This document shows positions 8,471 through 17,235 of a DNA stretch of 35,494 bases, piece by piece (position 1 is the first letter of the stretch; each line of letters begins with the position of its first letter). Location of the stretch: NCBI GenBank assembly GCA_012513915.1, contig JAAZBG010000086.1, forward strand, positions 1 through 35,494, written 5' to 3'. The notes under the pieces were generated by a model. It was not told the DNA's origin, searched no databases, and worked only from the letters and a program-made list of their open reading frames with translations. This stretch comes from Fibrobacter sp. (GTDB taxonomy: Bacteria; Fibrobacterota; Chitinivibrionia; Chitinivibrionales; Chitinispirillaceae). Made by a program: the position numbers and the translations under genes.

Positions 8471-10882
8471 TTAAAAATGGAACAGAAACGATACACGCCA
8501 TTGACCGTTACGTACACCGGTTGATCCTGTTTTTCCATTTTTTGTATGCTTAAGTATACCTTTCATAAATCCTTCCGGCGAATAGATGTATGAAAAGTCG
8601 GCATTCAATGTTCCATATTTAATACCAAGTCCAAGTGTCCATTCCCAGCGAACCCCGATGTAATCGGCAAGGAAACCGGTACGTAATGCAACAAAGTTTG
8701 CATACCAGTATTCCATACCAAGGTTAACGTTGGTCTCTTCAAGCTTCTCCATCGTTGACTCGCCTGTAACATCATCGTCAGCAAGATCGGTGAAGAGTGC
8801 CTTATAGAATGGGTCCGGTTTACCGCTTGAATCGCTTCGGACAAATTCACGGTTGAGATCAAGAAGGAATTTCAGATCGTGAACCGGAGTCTGCAATGCC
8901 CGATACACAAGTCCTAAACGTAAGGTAAAGGGAATCGGATCCGGATTGGATCTATCCATGTAGAATATATTCGGTCCCATATTCTGAAGCATAAAACCAA
9001 GATCAAAGTTCTTGATAAAAAGGTTACGTTTCAATAGTGCTGCGTCAATGGCAAATGTCTGACCAACTCCCTGACCTTCATCAAGACCTGGTGCAAGGGC
9101 ACTGTGTACATATTTTGCATTAAGACCGATTGAAAAATCTTCTTTAAGCGAAAGGCCGTAGGATAATCCAAATACACCTTCCCATGATTTGCGTGTCTTT
9201 CCTTCATGTCCCATTGCGTCATAAACTGCATTTTCACCCATCATGATATAGTTGACAAATCCACCAATGGTACCCCAGTCCTGCGTTGGATAAACAAATG
9301 CAGCATACGCATGCCAGAGATCGGGAATGTTGAACTCGGGGAGCAGTGTTTCGTAAAAAAGGAACACCTGACGCTGTGCGTTGTCGAACTGATTAACAGC
9401 CTTACCGGATGCGATCCAGATATCGTTGTCATGATCAATAAGACCTTTAACGTTGTCATCAGCAAGTACGTTCTTTGAATGGAACGACTTCCATTCCGGC
9501 GGGCCTTCTCTTGTAACTCCGTTTTTATCTGTTTCGGTTTTACCAGCTTCGTAGCTGATAACACCTTTATTTGTTGCAATCCAGATATTGCCCTTTTTGT
9601 GTTCTGTAAATGAAACTACTTTACTGTCTGGAAATTTGAACCGTTTCCATGCTGATTGTGTTGAAATCGTTACACCGTTATCGCCACCGATCCAGAGACG
9701 TTCCTGAGAATCGAAGAAAAGAGAGCGCACTTCATTTGAAAGGAGACCATTTGATGTATCAAACACAGTAATTGTTGAATCGGTAGTTTTAACAAGACCG
9801 ACATCAGTTCCAACATAGAGTGCATTGTCTAAACCATAGGTGACAGCATTTATGTAGTTAGCAGGAAGACCATCGGTTGAATCAAGTGATTTCCACTGAC
9901 CATCAACATAACTTGTGATACCTGCGTCTGTACCGACTGCCATTTTACTTGTTTGTGAAGTGGCCAGGGATGTGATAATATTTGATGGCAGCCCGTCAGC
10001 TACAGTGTAAAGATTCCATTCGTTGTTGCTGTAACGCCACAGACCGTTTTGTGTACCAACCCAAAGACGCTCAGAGTTATCAATCCCCAAACAGGTAACA
10101 CTGTCAGTTGTTGCAATTGAGAAAGGAATTTTTAATTCGTCAATATCTTTGAAGGTTATATCTGCAGCGGTAAATACTGTTGCCAGTTGATCCGAAAGTG
10201 TATCTGCGCGCAATGAATCGACACTTGGAGAGATCATTGCATATATTTTTGCAGCGCTGCGTTCCACCGATGAAAGCAGGGTGATCTCGCGTGCAAGTGA
10301 ATCTGCCTTTTTTGCGGCATCTTCAAGCTTACGGTTTTGGAACTCTGTCAAAAGCATATCTTTACATGATGCATAGTGTTTTTGAGACAACTTATTAAAA
10401 GTCATAATTGACCATATAGCATCATTTATCAGTTTGTCATTGTCAATTTTAAGAAACTTTGATGCAATACTCTGCAAATCATCTCTTTGCTCGATCAGGT
10501 AGCTTTCATACTCCTGCCATGCTCTGCCGTTGTAACGAAGAAGACCCTTATTTGTTCCCAGCCAGATCATATCTTTTCCGCTGAAATCTTTCCGTTTTTT
10601 TGCAGCAATCGACGTAAACACCATGTCGGTATTTTTCATGTGAAGTTTCCAGGAATTGGCAAGGGGAGCCTGACCAAGTCCGGCAGGGTTGAAAAATGTC
10701 GCATTTGCGTCATCACTAAGTCCGGTAAATGCCTCACCAAGTGCGGTTGCACGTGCGCCTGGAGGAAAAACCAGGGTAATAATTGCAGACTCACCAACTG
10801 ACGCAAATGATGAACTTATCATACCGGATAGTGTAATTGCAATCATACCGGCAAAGATTCTTAACGTACTGTTTGATGTCAT
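8471..10882 (-). CDS. PorV/PorQ-like outer-membrane protein with an inserted seven-bladed Reg_prop propeller
   Basis: An 803-residue outer-membrane protein. Residues 1-28 are a signal peptide. Residues 29-92 carry the PorV-family opening (PGARATALGEAFTG, DDANATFFNPAGLG). The barrel is then interrupted: residues about 93-505 hold seven propeller motifs of the two-component-regulator propeller type (starting near 107, 273, 314, 355, 396, 433 and 488, for example LWVGTQNGLWRY and LYVGTDVGLVK), with a helical insert at about 125-255 inside the first blade. The barrel resumes at about 520 (LWHAYAAFVYP) and ends with an aromatic strand (RVSFLFHF). PorV shuttles T9SS cargo in known systems; an analogous role here is inference. 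I chose ATG 10882 because it overlaps the upstream stop (TAATG), has GAGG 9 bases before it, and starts directly on the signal peptide. ATG 10927 would add 15 residues lying inside the upstream gene. Confidence 0.82.
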   Translation of the reverse strand: MTSNSTLRIFAGMIAITLSGMISSSFASVGESAIITLVFPPGARATALGEAFTGLSDDANATFFNPAGLGQAPLANSWKLHMKNTDMVFTSIAAKKRKDFSGKDMIWLGTNKGLLRYNGRAWQEYESYLIEQRDDLQSIASKFLKIDNDKLINDAIWSIMTFNKLSQKHYASCKDMLLTEFQNRKLEDAAKKADSLAREITLLSSVERSAAKIYAMISPSVDSLRADTLSDQLATVFTAADITFKDIDELKIPFSIATTDSVTCLGIDNSERLWVGTQNGLWRYSNNEWNLYTVADGLPSNIITSLATSQTSKMAVGTDAGITSYVDGQWKSLDSTDGLPANYINAVTYGLDNALYVGTDVGLVKTTDSTITVFDTSNGLLSNEVRSLFFDSQERLWIGGDNGVTISTQSAWKRFKFPDSKVVSFTEHKKGNIWIATNKGVISYEAGKTETDKNGVTREGPPEWKSFHSKNVLADDNVKGLIDHDNDIWIASGKAVNQFDNAQRQVFLFYETLLPEFNIPDLWHAYAAFVYPTQDWGTIGGFVNYIMMGENAVYDAMGHEGKTRKSWEGVFGLSYGLSLKEDFSIGLNAKYVHSALAPGLDEGQGVGQTFAIDAALLKRNLFIKNFDLGFMLQNMGPNIFYMDRSNPDPIPFTLRLGLVYRALQTPVHDLKFLLDLNREFVRSDSSGKPDPFYKALFTDLADDDVTGESTMEKLEETNVNLGMEYWYANFVALRTGFLADYIGVRWEWTLGLGIKYGTLNADFSYIYSPEGFMKGILKHTKNGKTGSTGVRNGQWRVSFLFHF

Positions 10883-11499
10883 TAGACTATACCTCGTACT
10901 GCATTTGTTTGTTGAAACATGCGCCACTCGGGGAGGCGCGGAGCGATTTCGTTTTTAAAAAGGGGAACCATACCGATTTCAGTTGTTTCCTGAAGTGTTT
11001 CGCCGTGATGTGCAACAAGTGTGCACGTACAGCCGATATGAAAAGGTGGAATTATATGTGGATGCTGATAAATTTCCTCCCGTGTCACAAATTGCCCCCT
11101 CTTGAGGTAACCTGCGCAGACTTCACAGTAATCAGGTTTAAAATCATAATAATAGAAAGAAATTCCATCGCTATCACCCTGTTCAATTAATTCAATATTT
11201 CTGTCCAGCGCCTCATGCCACTCACGTACATAAGTATCTATTTCTGATGTTGCCAGGTTGTTATTTCCCAAATCATTATTGTTTACGTTTATCTTTTCCA
11301 GATATTTTCGTATTTCTTCAGTTGATGGTTTAACATCTCTGAGCTGATCCCGTGGAGTTTTCCGTACGATCGAATAAATACCACTTTGATGCAGAACCGG
11401 ATTTGGCTCTTCCGAGGTTTCTTTTTTATTGAAACTCACACTGATCGCAACCAGAATCAGGATCCCAAACAGGATCAGACTGACCAGAATGTAAAACAT
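10882..11499 (-). CDS. Membrane-anchored protein with MuF-like cysteine/histidine motif
   Basis: I do not recognise a named family for the whole protein. It has 205 residues: one N-terminal membrane helix (about 3-22), a charged linker rich in Asn, Glu and Lys (about 25-85), a helical stretch (85-108), and a C-terminal module with Cys125-x2-Cys128, then PPFHIGCTC (His154, Cys157, Cys159). This CxxC...PPxHxxCxC arrangement resembles the metal-binding-like motif near the end of phage Mu gpF / SPP1 gp7-type head-morphogenesis domains. There are no phage genes nearby. Its stop codon overlaps the start of the PorV-like gene by one base (TAATG), so the two proteins are translationally coupled and probably act together at the envelope. 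Topology predicts the cysteine module on one face of the inner membrane; which face cannot be decided. Confidence 0.65.
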   Translation of the reverse strand: MFYILVSLILFGILILVAISVSFNKKETSEEPNPVLHQSGIYSIVRKTPRDQLRDVKPSTEEIRKYLEKINVNNNDLGNNNLATSEIDTYVREWHEALDRNIELIEQGDSDGISFYYYDFKPDYCEVCAGYLKRGQFVTREEIYQHPHIIPPFHIGCTCTLVAHHGETLQETTEIGMVPLFKNEIAPRLPEWRMFQQTNAVRGIV

Positions 11500-11646
11500 T
11501 ATATACCTTTCCGTTATTGAAACTCACTCATGAGAAACGGGTGGTTATTGAATGGTATAGTAATAAATTACTTTAAAACAACGCGTTATAAAGAAATATC
11601 CACTTTCCGCTAAACAACCACGGGTAAAGATATACTACTCTTTAGA

Positions 11647-12852
11647 CTACATATTTTCTACTATTTTCTGTCCAAACTGAGAACACGATACTGTTGTTGC
11701 GTTTTCCATCAGACGTGCAAAGTCGTAGGTTACAGTCCGTGATGCAATTGCTTTTTCGACACCTTTGATAATAAAATCTGCGGCTTCAGTCCATTTCATG
11801 TAGCGCAGCATCATCTCTCCACTTAAAATTACCGAGCTGGGATTTACTTTATCCTGATTTGCATACTTTGGTGCAGTTCCATGTGTTGCCTCAAAGATTG
11901 CATGACCGGTTTTATAGTTGATATTTGCCCCGGGAGCGATACCGATACCACCAACCTGAGCTGCAAGTGCGTCACTGATATAGTCACCATTAAGATTCAT
12001 CGTTGCAACGACATCAAACTCCTCTGCGCGTGTAAGTGCCTGCTGGAAAAAGATATCTGCAATTGCATCCTTTACAAGGATTTGACCCGGTGCAGGATTC
12101 CCGTTACATTCTTCCCAGGAAATGAGTTTTCCGGCGTACTCTTTTTTAGCCAGCTCATATCCCCATGCCCTGAATGCACCTTCAGTAAATTTTTGGATAT
12201 TGCCCTTATGAACCAGCGTAACGCTTTTTCTGTTGTTTTCAATGGCGTAATCGAACGCAGCCCGTATCAGACGCTCTGAACCGGATTTTGAAATCGGTTT
12301 GATACCAATACCGCTATCTTCCCTGATATCCCAATTGTATTCACTTTTAAGGAATGCGAGCAGCTTTTTTACTTTATCTGAATTGGCTTCAAGTTCTTTT
12401 CCCATGTACACATCCTCGGTATTTTCGCGGAAAATAACCATATTCACTTTTTCAGGATTTTTAACCGGTGATGGGACTCCAGCGAAGTATTGTACTGGTC
12501 TGAGACAGACATAGAGATCAAGCAGCTGACGAAGTGCTACATTCAGAGAGCGGATTCCGCCACCAACCGGAGTAGTAAGCGGGCCCTTGATACCTACGAG
12601 ATATTCTGAGAAAATATCAACAGTCTCCTGAGGAAGCCAGTTACCGGTCTGGTTGAATGCTTTTTCTCCGGCGAGAACCTCTTTCCATTCGATTGAACGT
12701 TTGCCTTTATATGCTTTCTCAACAGCTTTTTCAAGAACGTATTTTGATGCACGCCAGATATCAGGCCCGGTTCCGTCTCCTTCAATGAAAGGAATAATCG
12801 GTTGATCAGGTACTGTAAGCACGCCGTTTTTCATTGAAATTTTCTCTGCCAT
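11647..12852 (-). CDS. icd: NADP-dependent isocitrate dehydrogenase
   Basis: This enzyme oxidatively decarboxylates isocitrate to 2-oxoglutarate in the TCA cycle. The 401-residue protein is close to the E. coli Icd type throughout: [12 protein letters not shown] near the N terminus, the substrate loop [13 protein letters not shown] (Ser102 matches the regulatory phospho-serine of E. coli), [11 protein letters not shown], the catalytic lysine region [13 protein letters not shown], and [15 protein letters not shown], whose Lys-Tyr pair is the determinant for NADP. E. coli Icd is slightly longer (416). GGAG lies about 10 bases before ATG 12852. No other TCA gene adjoins it and it appears monocistronic. 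Whether it is controlled by an AceK-type kinase cannot be seen here. Confidence 0.97.
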   Translation of the reverse strand: MAEKISMKNGVLTVPDQPIIPFIEGDGTGPDIWRASKYVLEKAVEKAYKGKRSIEWKEVLAGEKAFNQTGNWLPQETVDIFSEYLVGIKGPLTTPVGGGIRSLNVALRQLLDLYVCLRPVQYFAGVPSPVKNPEKVNMVIFRENTEDVYMGKELEANSDKVKKLLAFLKSEYNWDIREDSGIGIKPISKSGSERLIRAAFDYAIENNRKSVTLVHKGNIQKFTEGAFRAWGYELAKKEYAGKLISWEECNGNPAPGQILVKDAIADIFFQQALTRAEEFDVVATMNLNGDYISDALAAQVGGIGIAPGANINYKTGHAIFEATHGTAPKYANQDKVNPSSVILSGEMMLRYMKWTEAADFIIKGVEKAIASRTVTYDFARLMENATTVSCSQFGQKIVENM

Positions 12853-13065
12853 CTCGAAAGGACTCCTTACTATATATGTATATAAAAATGTATTACCTAC
12901 CAGGCACTATCAAAATTCTGATTGAATTCAGTGCAATAAATTGAACTTCAGCTCTGTAAAATACGTCTGTCCGCAGCTATTTACAAGAATCTCTATATAT
13001 AATGATGCAGAACACAAGGGGATACATCCTGAAACAACGGTGGATTTTGAAATTGTAATGAACAA

Positions 13066-13094
13066 TTGACTTTTTTCTTATAACAAATTATCTT
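13066..13094 (+). promoter_or_regulatory. Sigma70-type promoter of tRNA-Gly
   Basis: TTGACT (13066-13071), a 17-base spacer, then TATCTT (13089-13094), ending 12 bases before the mature tRNA 5' end. Spacing and placement suit a housekeeping promoter with start near 13101. The rest of the 12853-13106 gap shows only AT-rich sequence and the icd leader. Confidence 0.5.
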
Positions 13095-13106
13095 TGATAC
13101 ACAATT

Positions 13107-13178
13107 GCGGGAATAACTCAATGGTAGAGTGTTACCTTCCCAAGGTAAAGGTTGCGAGTTCGACTCTCGTTTCCCGCT
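13107..13178 (+). tRNA. tRNA-Gly (anticodon CCC)
   Basis: The cloverleaf folds fully. The acceptor GCGGGAA (13107-13113) pairs with TTCCCGC (13171-13177); D stem ACTC/GAGT; anticodon stem TTACC/GGTAA around loop TTCCCAA (anticodon CCC, reads GGG); T stem GCGAG/CTCGT with loop TTCGACT. The discriminator base is T, as usual for bacterial tRNA-Gly. CCA is not encoded: the gene runs directly into a T tract (13178-13186) that probably ends transcription. Confidence 0.96.
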
Positions 13179-13382
13179 TTTTTTTTCACCACTGTTTGCT
13201 AAACTTATTCAGTTGTATATTTTTTAAAGCAGACAATATTCATAAGGTACTACAAATGATGCCTTGACAATATTGGCTGAACGGCAGAGTACCATTGAAA
13301 CCGGAATTATGGATATTCCATTACAATGGCATTGTTATTGTATATGCTACCATCTTATAGTGGAAGGTAAGGGACAGTAATT

Positions 13383-15188
13383 TTGACAAACGCAAAGAAC
13401 TATTACGAAAAAAACATTCAGCGGTTTACCAGTGAACTAACCGTAATCGATAATAAAATAAAACTGTTCAGTAATCTCAGACTGTTTATTTTTATTGCAG
13501 CGGTGATCGGTGCGGCACTTATCTGGCGGTCGCATCAGTATGTTCTTCTGACCATTGAGCTGATTTCCAGTACTGTACTATTTGTTGCAGCAGTGCTCTT
13601 TCATTCTGATCTTTACAAAAAAAGATTCGTTGTTGAAAATAAACTGAATATTAACAAAAAGGGATTGTCACGAATTAATGGGGAGTGGGGCGATTTTGAG
13701 GATACCGGGGGTCAATTTGTTGATCATGCACATCCCTACACCTACGATCTTGACATATTTGGAAAATATTCGCTCTATCAATGGATCTGTACTGCTCACA
13801 CCTATAATGGCAGGAAAGCCCTTGCTGATGCACTCAGTTCACAGCAAAAGGAACGATCTGCCATTCTCGAAAAACAGGATGCTGTAAAAGAACTCGCAGA
13901 GCAGCCCGATTGGCGGCAGCAGTTTGAACTTTATGGAATGCTTAGCGAAACCGGTGATGACCCATCACGGTTTCTCGAATGGGCTGAAGACAAAAAGAAA
14001 ACGTTTAATAATCCGGTTGTTCTGCCACTGTTGCGCATTTTGCCTTTCATCTCGCTCTTCATTGGTCTGTATGGATTTCTTTTTCATGATACGCTTATTT
14101 ACTTTGCTGTTGTGTATGGATTGCAACTTGCCCTTTTTGGTGTGATACTTAATTCCAGAACATCACCAGTCATCGAAAAATATGAAAAAAACGGGAAGCT
14201 ACTTCTTGCATTTTCGCAGCTTGTAAACACGATAGAACGACAGCAGTTTCGAGCTGCTTATAATTTACAACTTAAAAACATGTTGGTAACCGGGGATCAC
14301 AAAACTGCGTCATCTATACTTGTGTCGTTATCAAAAATACTTAGTGCGACAGAAATCCGTTCAAGTCCGATGGTGCATACAATTGCAAATGCAGTATGGC
14401 TATGGGATGTCCAGTGTGTAATAAAAGCCGATACGCTGAAAACAGTATATGGTAACGATTTCAGAACATGGATTTCTGCTATCGGACAATTTGAAGCTAT
14501 TGCAAGTCTTGCAATTCCGGGATTTGAAAATCCTCAGTGGATCTATCCGGAAATAAGTGATACCGTAGTAAAAATCGGTGCAGAAAAAATCGGCCATCCG
14601 CTAATTCAAGCTGATACGCGGATTGTAAATGATATGGTAATTGACAATCCGGGCGTCGTTGCAGTAATCACCGGATCAAACATGTCTGGAAAAAGTACCT
14701 TTCTGAGGACACTTGCAATAAATGCAGTTCTTGGGTATGCCGGAGCACCGGTGTGTGCTGCGGGTTTTGTACTTCCACTTGTCAATATCTACAGTTCAAT
14801 GCGTATCAGTGATGACCTCTCGTCGCATGTGTCAACATTTTATGCTGAACTTGTACGAATCAGGATGGTTGTTGAAGCGGTAAAAAGAGGTGAAAAGGTA
14901 CTGTTCCTTCTCGATGAACTGTTTCGTGGAACCAACTCCCAGGATCGTCATGATGGCGCAGTCGCGGTACTCAAAACACTGTCGAATAGTAATACTATCG
15001 GCATTGTGTCAACGCATGATCTGGAGCTTTGCAATCTTGCGGAGAATAATCCGGAGCGTTTTGTAAACTTCCATTTTGAAGAGTTTTACAGAAACAATAC
15101 GATCGAGTTTGATTACACACTGAAAAAGGGACGTTCAACAACAAAGAATGCAATGTTTCTGATCAGGATGATTGGTATTGATATTTAA
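13383..15188 (+). CDS. Membrane-bound MutS-like ATPase
   Basis: A 601-residue protein with the MutS-type ABC ATPase domain at its C terminus: Walker A GSNMSGKS (431-438), FLLDELFRGTNS (508-519, Walker B plus signature), and H-loop STHD (543-546). The N-terminal mismatch-recognition domains of true MutS are absent. Instead there are two pairs of membrane helices (about 32-48 and 55-73, then 216-234 and 238-256) and only part of the core/lever region (about 270-400). Membrane-tethered MutS-like proteins of this layout are known, especially in Bacteroidota; their role is not established, and mismatch repair should not be assumed. The start is TTG 13383, preceded by AAGG and GGGA; no ATG near the N terminus would retain the first helices. 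The 13179-13382 leader shows nothing else clear. Confidence 0.85.
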   Translation: MTNAKNYYEKNIQRFTSELTVIDNKIKLFSNLRLFIFIAAVIGAALIWRSHQYVLLTIELISSTVLFVAAVLFHSDLYKKRFVVENKLNINKKGLSRINGEWGDFEDTGGQFVDHAHPYTYDLDIFGKYSLYQWICTAHTYNGRKALADALSSQQKERSAILEKQDAVKELAEQPDWRQQFELYGMLSETGDDPSRFLEWAEDKKKTFNNPVVLPLLRILPFISLFIGLYGFLFHDTLIYFAVVYGLQLALFGVILNSRTSPVIEKYEKNGKLLLAFSQLVNTIERQQFRAAYNLQLKNMLVTGDHKTASSILVSLSKILSATEIRSSPMVHTIANAVWLWDVQCVIKADTLKTVYGNDFRTWISAIGQFEAIASLAIPGFENPQWIYPEISDTVVKIGAEKIGHPLIQADTRIVNDMVIDNPGVVAVITGSNMSGKSTFLRTLAINAVLGYAGAPVCAAGFVLPLVNIYSSMRISDDLSSHVSTFYAELVRIRMVVEAVKRGEKVLFLLDELFRGTNSQDRHDGAVAVLKTLSNSNTIGIVSTHDLELCNLAENNPERFVNFHFEEFYRNNTIEFDYTLKKGRSTTKNAMFLIRMIGIDI

Positions 15189-15233
15189 ACGACTGCTGCA
15201 AGCTGATATTTGCAGTCAGGATTACTGCTGATT

Positions 15234-16166
15234 ATGGTTAAACGTTTGATAAAAAAGAAGAAAAAAAAGAAACTATCGTTATGGATTAAACTATTCATAC
15301 TGATTTCGGCAGTTATTGCATTTGATCTTGCTTATTATTCTGTTATTATTGATGTCAAAAAATATGCAACTGAAAACCCGGTAAAAACAGCATTCATGAA
15401 ATATCGGGAAACGCAGTGGAGAGCGAAGGGCCGGACAATAAAGATAAAACAGGTCTGGGTGCCTCTGAACAAAATTTCTCCTAATATCCGTAAGGCGGTG
15501 ATTGTCAGTGAGGATGCCAGGTTCTGGAAACACGATGGATTCGATTTTAATGCAATGAGAAAAGCATTTGAGATAAATATAGAAAAACGAACAATGGCTC
15601 TTGGGGCAAGTACCATAACAATGCAGCTGGCAAAAAATTTGTACCTGTCACCATCAAAGAACCCTGTCAGGAAAATTCATGAGGCGATTCTGACATGGCG
15701 GATTGAACGTGCCTTGTCAAAAAACAGAATACTTGAATTGTATCTGAATACAGCGGAGTGGGGGGATGGAATCTTCGGGATTGAGATGGCTTCCAGAACT
15801 TATTACGGGCATAGTGCGTTGGAGTTGACAAGGGATGAAGCTGTTCGTCTTGCAGCAGTTCTGCCAAATCCGATTCTTTATAATCCACTGAAGAATTCAC
15901 GATTTGTTTCCCGGCGATCAAGGCTTATTGCGCGGGCCCTTGGCGGTGATATGAAAGCAGCAATCGCACTTCATGAAACACCACAGAAAAAAGAGCCTGA
16001 CAGATCAATGGGTGATACGGTTATTGAGACGATTCAAGCAACTGCAGATACCATTGCGGACTCTGGTGTTATACTATTCCCTGCAATCGATTCATCTCAA
16101 ATTACACCATCAGTTTTAGACTCAATGATCCCGTCATCCGCCGATTCATCGGTCGATTTGCTGTAA
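15234..16166 (+). CDS. mtgA: Monofunctional peptidoglycan glycosyltransferase (GT51, MtgA-like)
   Basis: This enzyme polymerises lipid II into glycan strands at the outer face of the inner membrane. After a basic lysine-rich N terminus there is one membrane helix. The GT51 motifs then follow in order: SEDARFWKHDG (catalytic Glu), GASTITMQLAKNL, RKIHEAI (second Glu) and ILELYLNTAEWGDGIFG. There is no transpeptidase domain. The last 60 or so residues form a Ser/Asp/Thr-rich acidic tail not normally part of MtgA. I chose ATG 15234; an in-frame TTG at 15210 would add 8 residues, and neither start has a strong ribosome site. It lies 45 bases after the MutS-like gene and may be cotranscribed. TGTAA-GTGCT-TTACA at the stop codon is a weak hairpin. 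Confidence 0.9.
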   Translation: MVKRLIKKKKKKKLSLWIKLFILISAVIAFDLAYYSVIIDVKKYATENPVKTAFMKYRETQWRAKGRTIKIKQVWVPLNKISPNIRKAVIVSEDARFWKHDGFDFNAMRKAFEINIEKRTMALGASTITMQLAKNLYLSPSKNPVRKIHEAILTWRIERALSKNRILELYLNTAEWGDGIFGIEMASRTYYGHSALELTRDEAVRLAAVLPNPILYNPLKNSRFVSRRSRLIARALGGDMKAAIALHETPQKKEPDRSMGDTVIETIQATADTIADSGVILFPAIDSSQITPSVLDSMIPSSADSSVDLL

Positions 16167-16423
16167 GTGCTTTACACTATGATTGTTAAATCAGGCGTAC
16201 TTTTACGTGAGTCCTGGCAATTTCGAATTCCTGAACAATGTCTACCATTTTGCATGTGCGAATAGTATATTATGGACGAGGCTTGCAGTAAAAAAAGTAA
16301 CTGCATGGTTTCATTGAAAATTCGGCAGTGCTGGTACTTGAATCGCTATGATTGATGCTCATAGATCAGACGTAGTACCCTGAGTCTAAATCAGGATGAA
16401 CTTTCTTAAGTCACCATTAACAC

Positions 16424-16468
16424 TGTAAACTGAATGTAAACGTAGTTCAGGATCATATACAGTTTACA
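16424..16468. promoter_or_regulatory. Operator-like array of three TGTAAAC half-sites
   Basis: Two direct copies of TGTAAAC (16424-16430 and 16435-16441) are spaced 11 bases apart, one helical turn, and an inverted copy GTTTACA lies at 16462-16468. The second and third copies extend to a perfect 10-bp inverted repeat, GAATGTAAAC (16432-16441) and GTTTACATTC (16462-16471). The array sits about 65 bases before the start of the HTH-EIIA regulator, in an otherwise featureless 367-base gap (16167-16533). It is a good candidate for autoregulation, but the binding protein is unknown. Confidence 0.5.
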
Positions 16469-16533
16469 TTCCAGAGTGAATTTGAAATAATGCATCTGAT
16501 CGATGGTTACCAGCCGGGATTGGTTTGCTCAGT

Positions 16534-17235
16534 ATGATGTTAGGTGTAAAAGAAGTTGCCAAACTTCTTAACGTTTCAGAAAAAAAAGTCTATCGCATGA
16601 TAGCACAAAATGAAGTCCCCGTAAACAAAGTTGGTGAAGAGTTTCAGTTTAACCGCGTTGAGCTTCTTGAGTGGGCTACATCAATGGGAATTCACGTATC
16701 AACTGAATCAATAGTTGCCGCACCAGAAGCGGATTCACCTTTGTTTATTGATGCATTGCGCGAAGGCAGCATTACCTATAATGTACCGGGAAACGATAAA
16801 ATTTCTGTACTGAGAAATGTAGTCAATTTGCTGAAATTACCGGCAAATGTTGATTCTGGATTTATATATGACATCATAATTGCGCGGGAAAAGCTTGGTT
16901 CAACCGGTATTGGTGATGGTATTGCGATTCCGCATGTTCGTAATCCGGTTATTCTTAATGTCAGTAAACCGGTTGTGACGTTATCATTTCTCGAAAAACC
17001 GATTGATTTTGAATCTATTGACGGTAAACCGGTAAATGTACTGTTTACAATAATCAGTCCTACGATCAGGGTGTACTTACACCTGCTGTCAAGGCTCGGG
17101 TATGTTCTGCAAAACCCGGCATTTAAAAGTGTCATTAAAGATCAGGCCAAACCCGACCTGATTTTTACAGCTCTTGAGAAAGCTGAAGCTGCAATCATTG
17201 TCCCGGATTCCAATCAAAGTGATACAATCAAATGA
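16534..17235 (+). CDS. Excisionase-type HTH fused to PTS EIIA (PtsN-like) regulator
   Basis: A roughly 233-residue two-domain protein. The N-terminal 55 residues form a MerR/excisionase-type helix-turn-helix (GVKEVAKLLNVSEKKVYRMI, then a wing and a WATSMG helix). After a linker, residues about 70-220 form a PTS EIIA domain of the fructose/nitrogen class, with GSTGIGDGIAIPHVRN holding the phospho-accepting histidine. The protein could couple phosphotransferase status to DNA binding. It lies 42 bases before the first gene of the Ehr-like complex on the same strand and probably regulates it or is cotranscribed with it. Possible starts are TTG 16525, ATG 16534 and ATG 16537; I prefer ATG 16534 or 16537, although the only weak ribosome site (GGGAT) is nearer the TTG. 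Confidence 0.85.
   Translation: MMLGVKEVAKLLNVSEKKVYRMIAQNEVPVNKVGEEFQFNRVELLEWATSMGIHVSTESIVAAPEADSPLFIDALREGSITYNVPGNDKISVLRNVVNLLKLPANVDSGFIYDIIIAREKLGSTGIGDGIAIPHVRNPVILNVSKPVVTLSFLEKPIDFESIDGKPVNVLFTIISPTIRVYLHLLSRLGYVLQNPAFKSVIKDQAKPDLIFTALEKAEAAIIVPDSNQSDTIK

Noticed and set aside
10883..10927. Upstream ATG 10927 as start of the PorV-like gene
   Set aside because: It would place 15 extra residues before the signal peptide, inside the preceding gene; the TAATG overlap and ribosome site support 10882.
10882..11499. Prophage remnant
   Set aside because: Only a short cysteine motif is phage-like; no other phage genes, attachment sites or composition shift are seen, and the gene is coupled to an envelope gene.
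13383..15188. Canonical MutS mismatch-repair protein
   Set aside because: Too short, lacks the N-terminal mismatch-binding domains and has membrane helices.
16424..16468. BirA (biotin repressor) box
   Set aside because: The half-site resembles the BirA consensus, but the spacing (20 bases between the inverted copies) is too long and no biotin gene is near.
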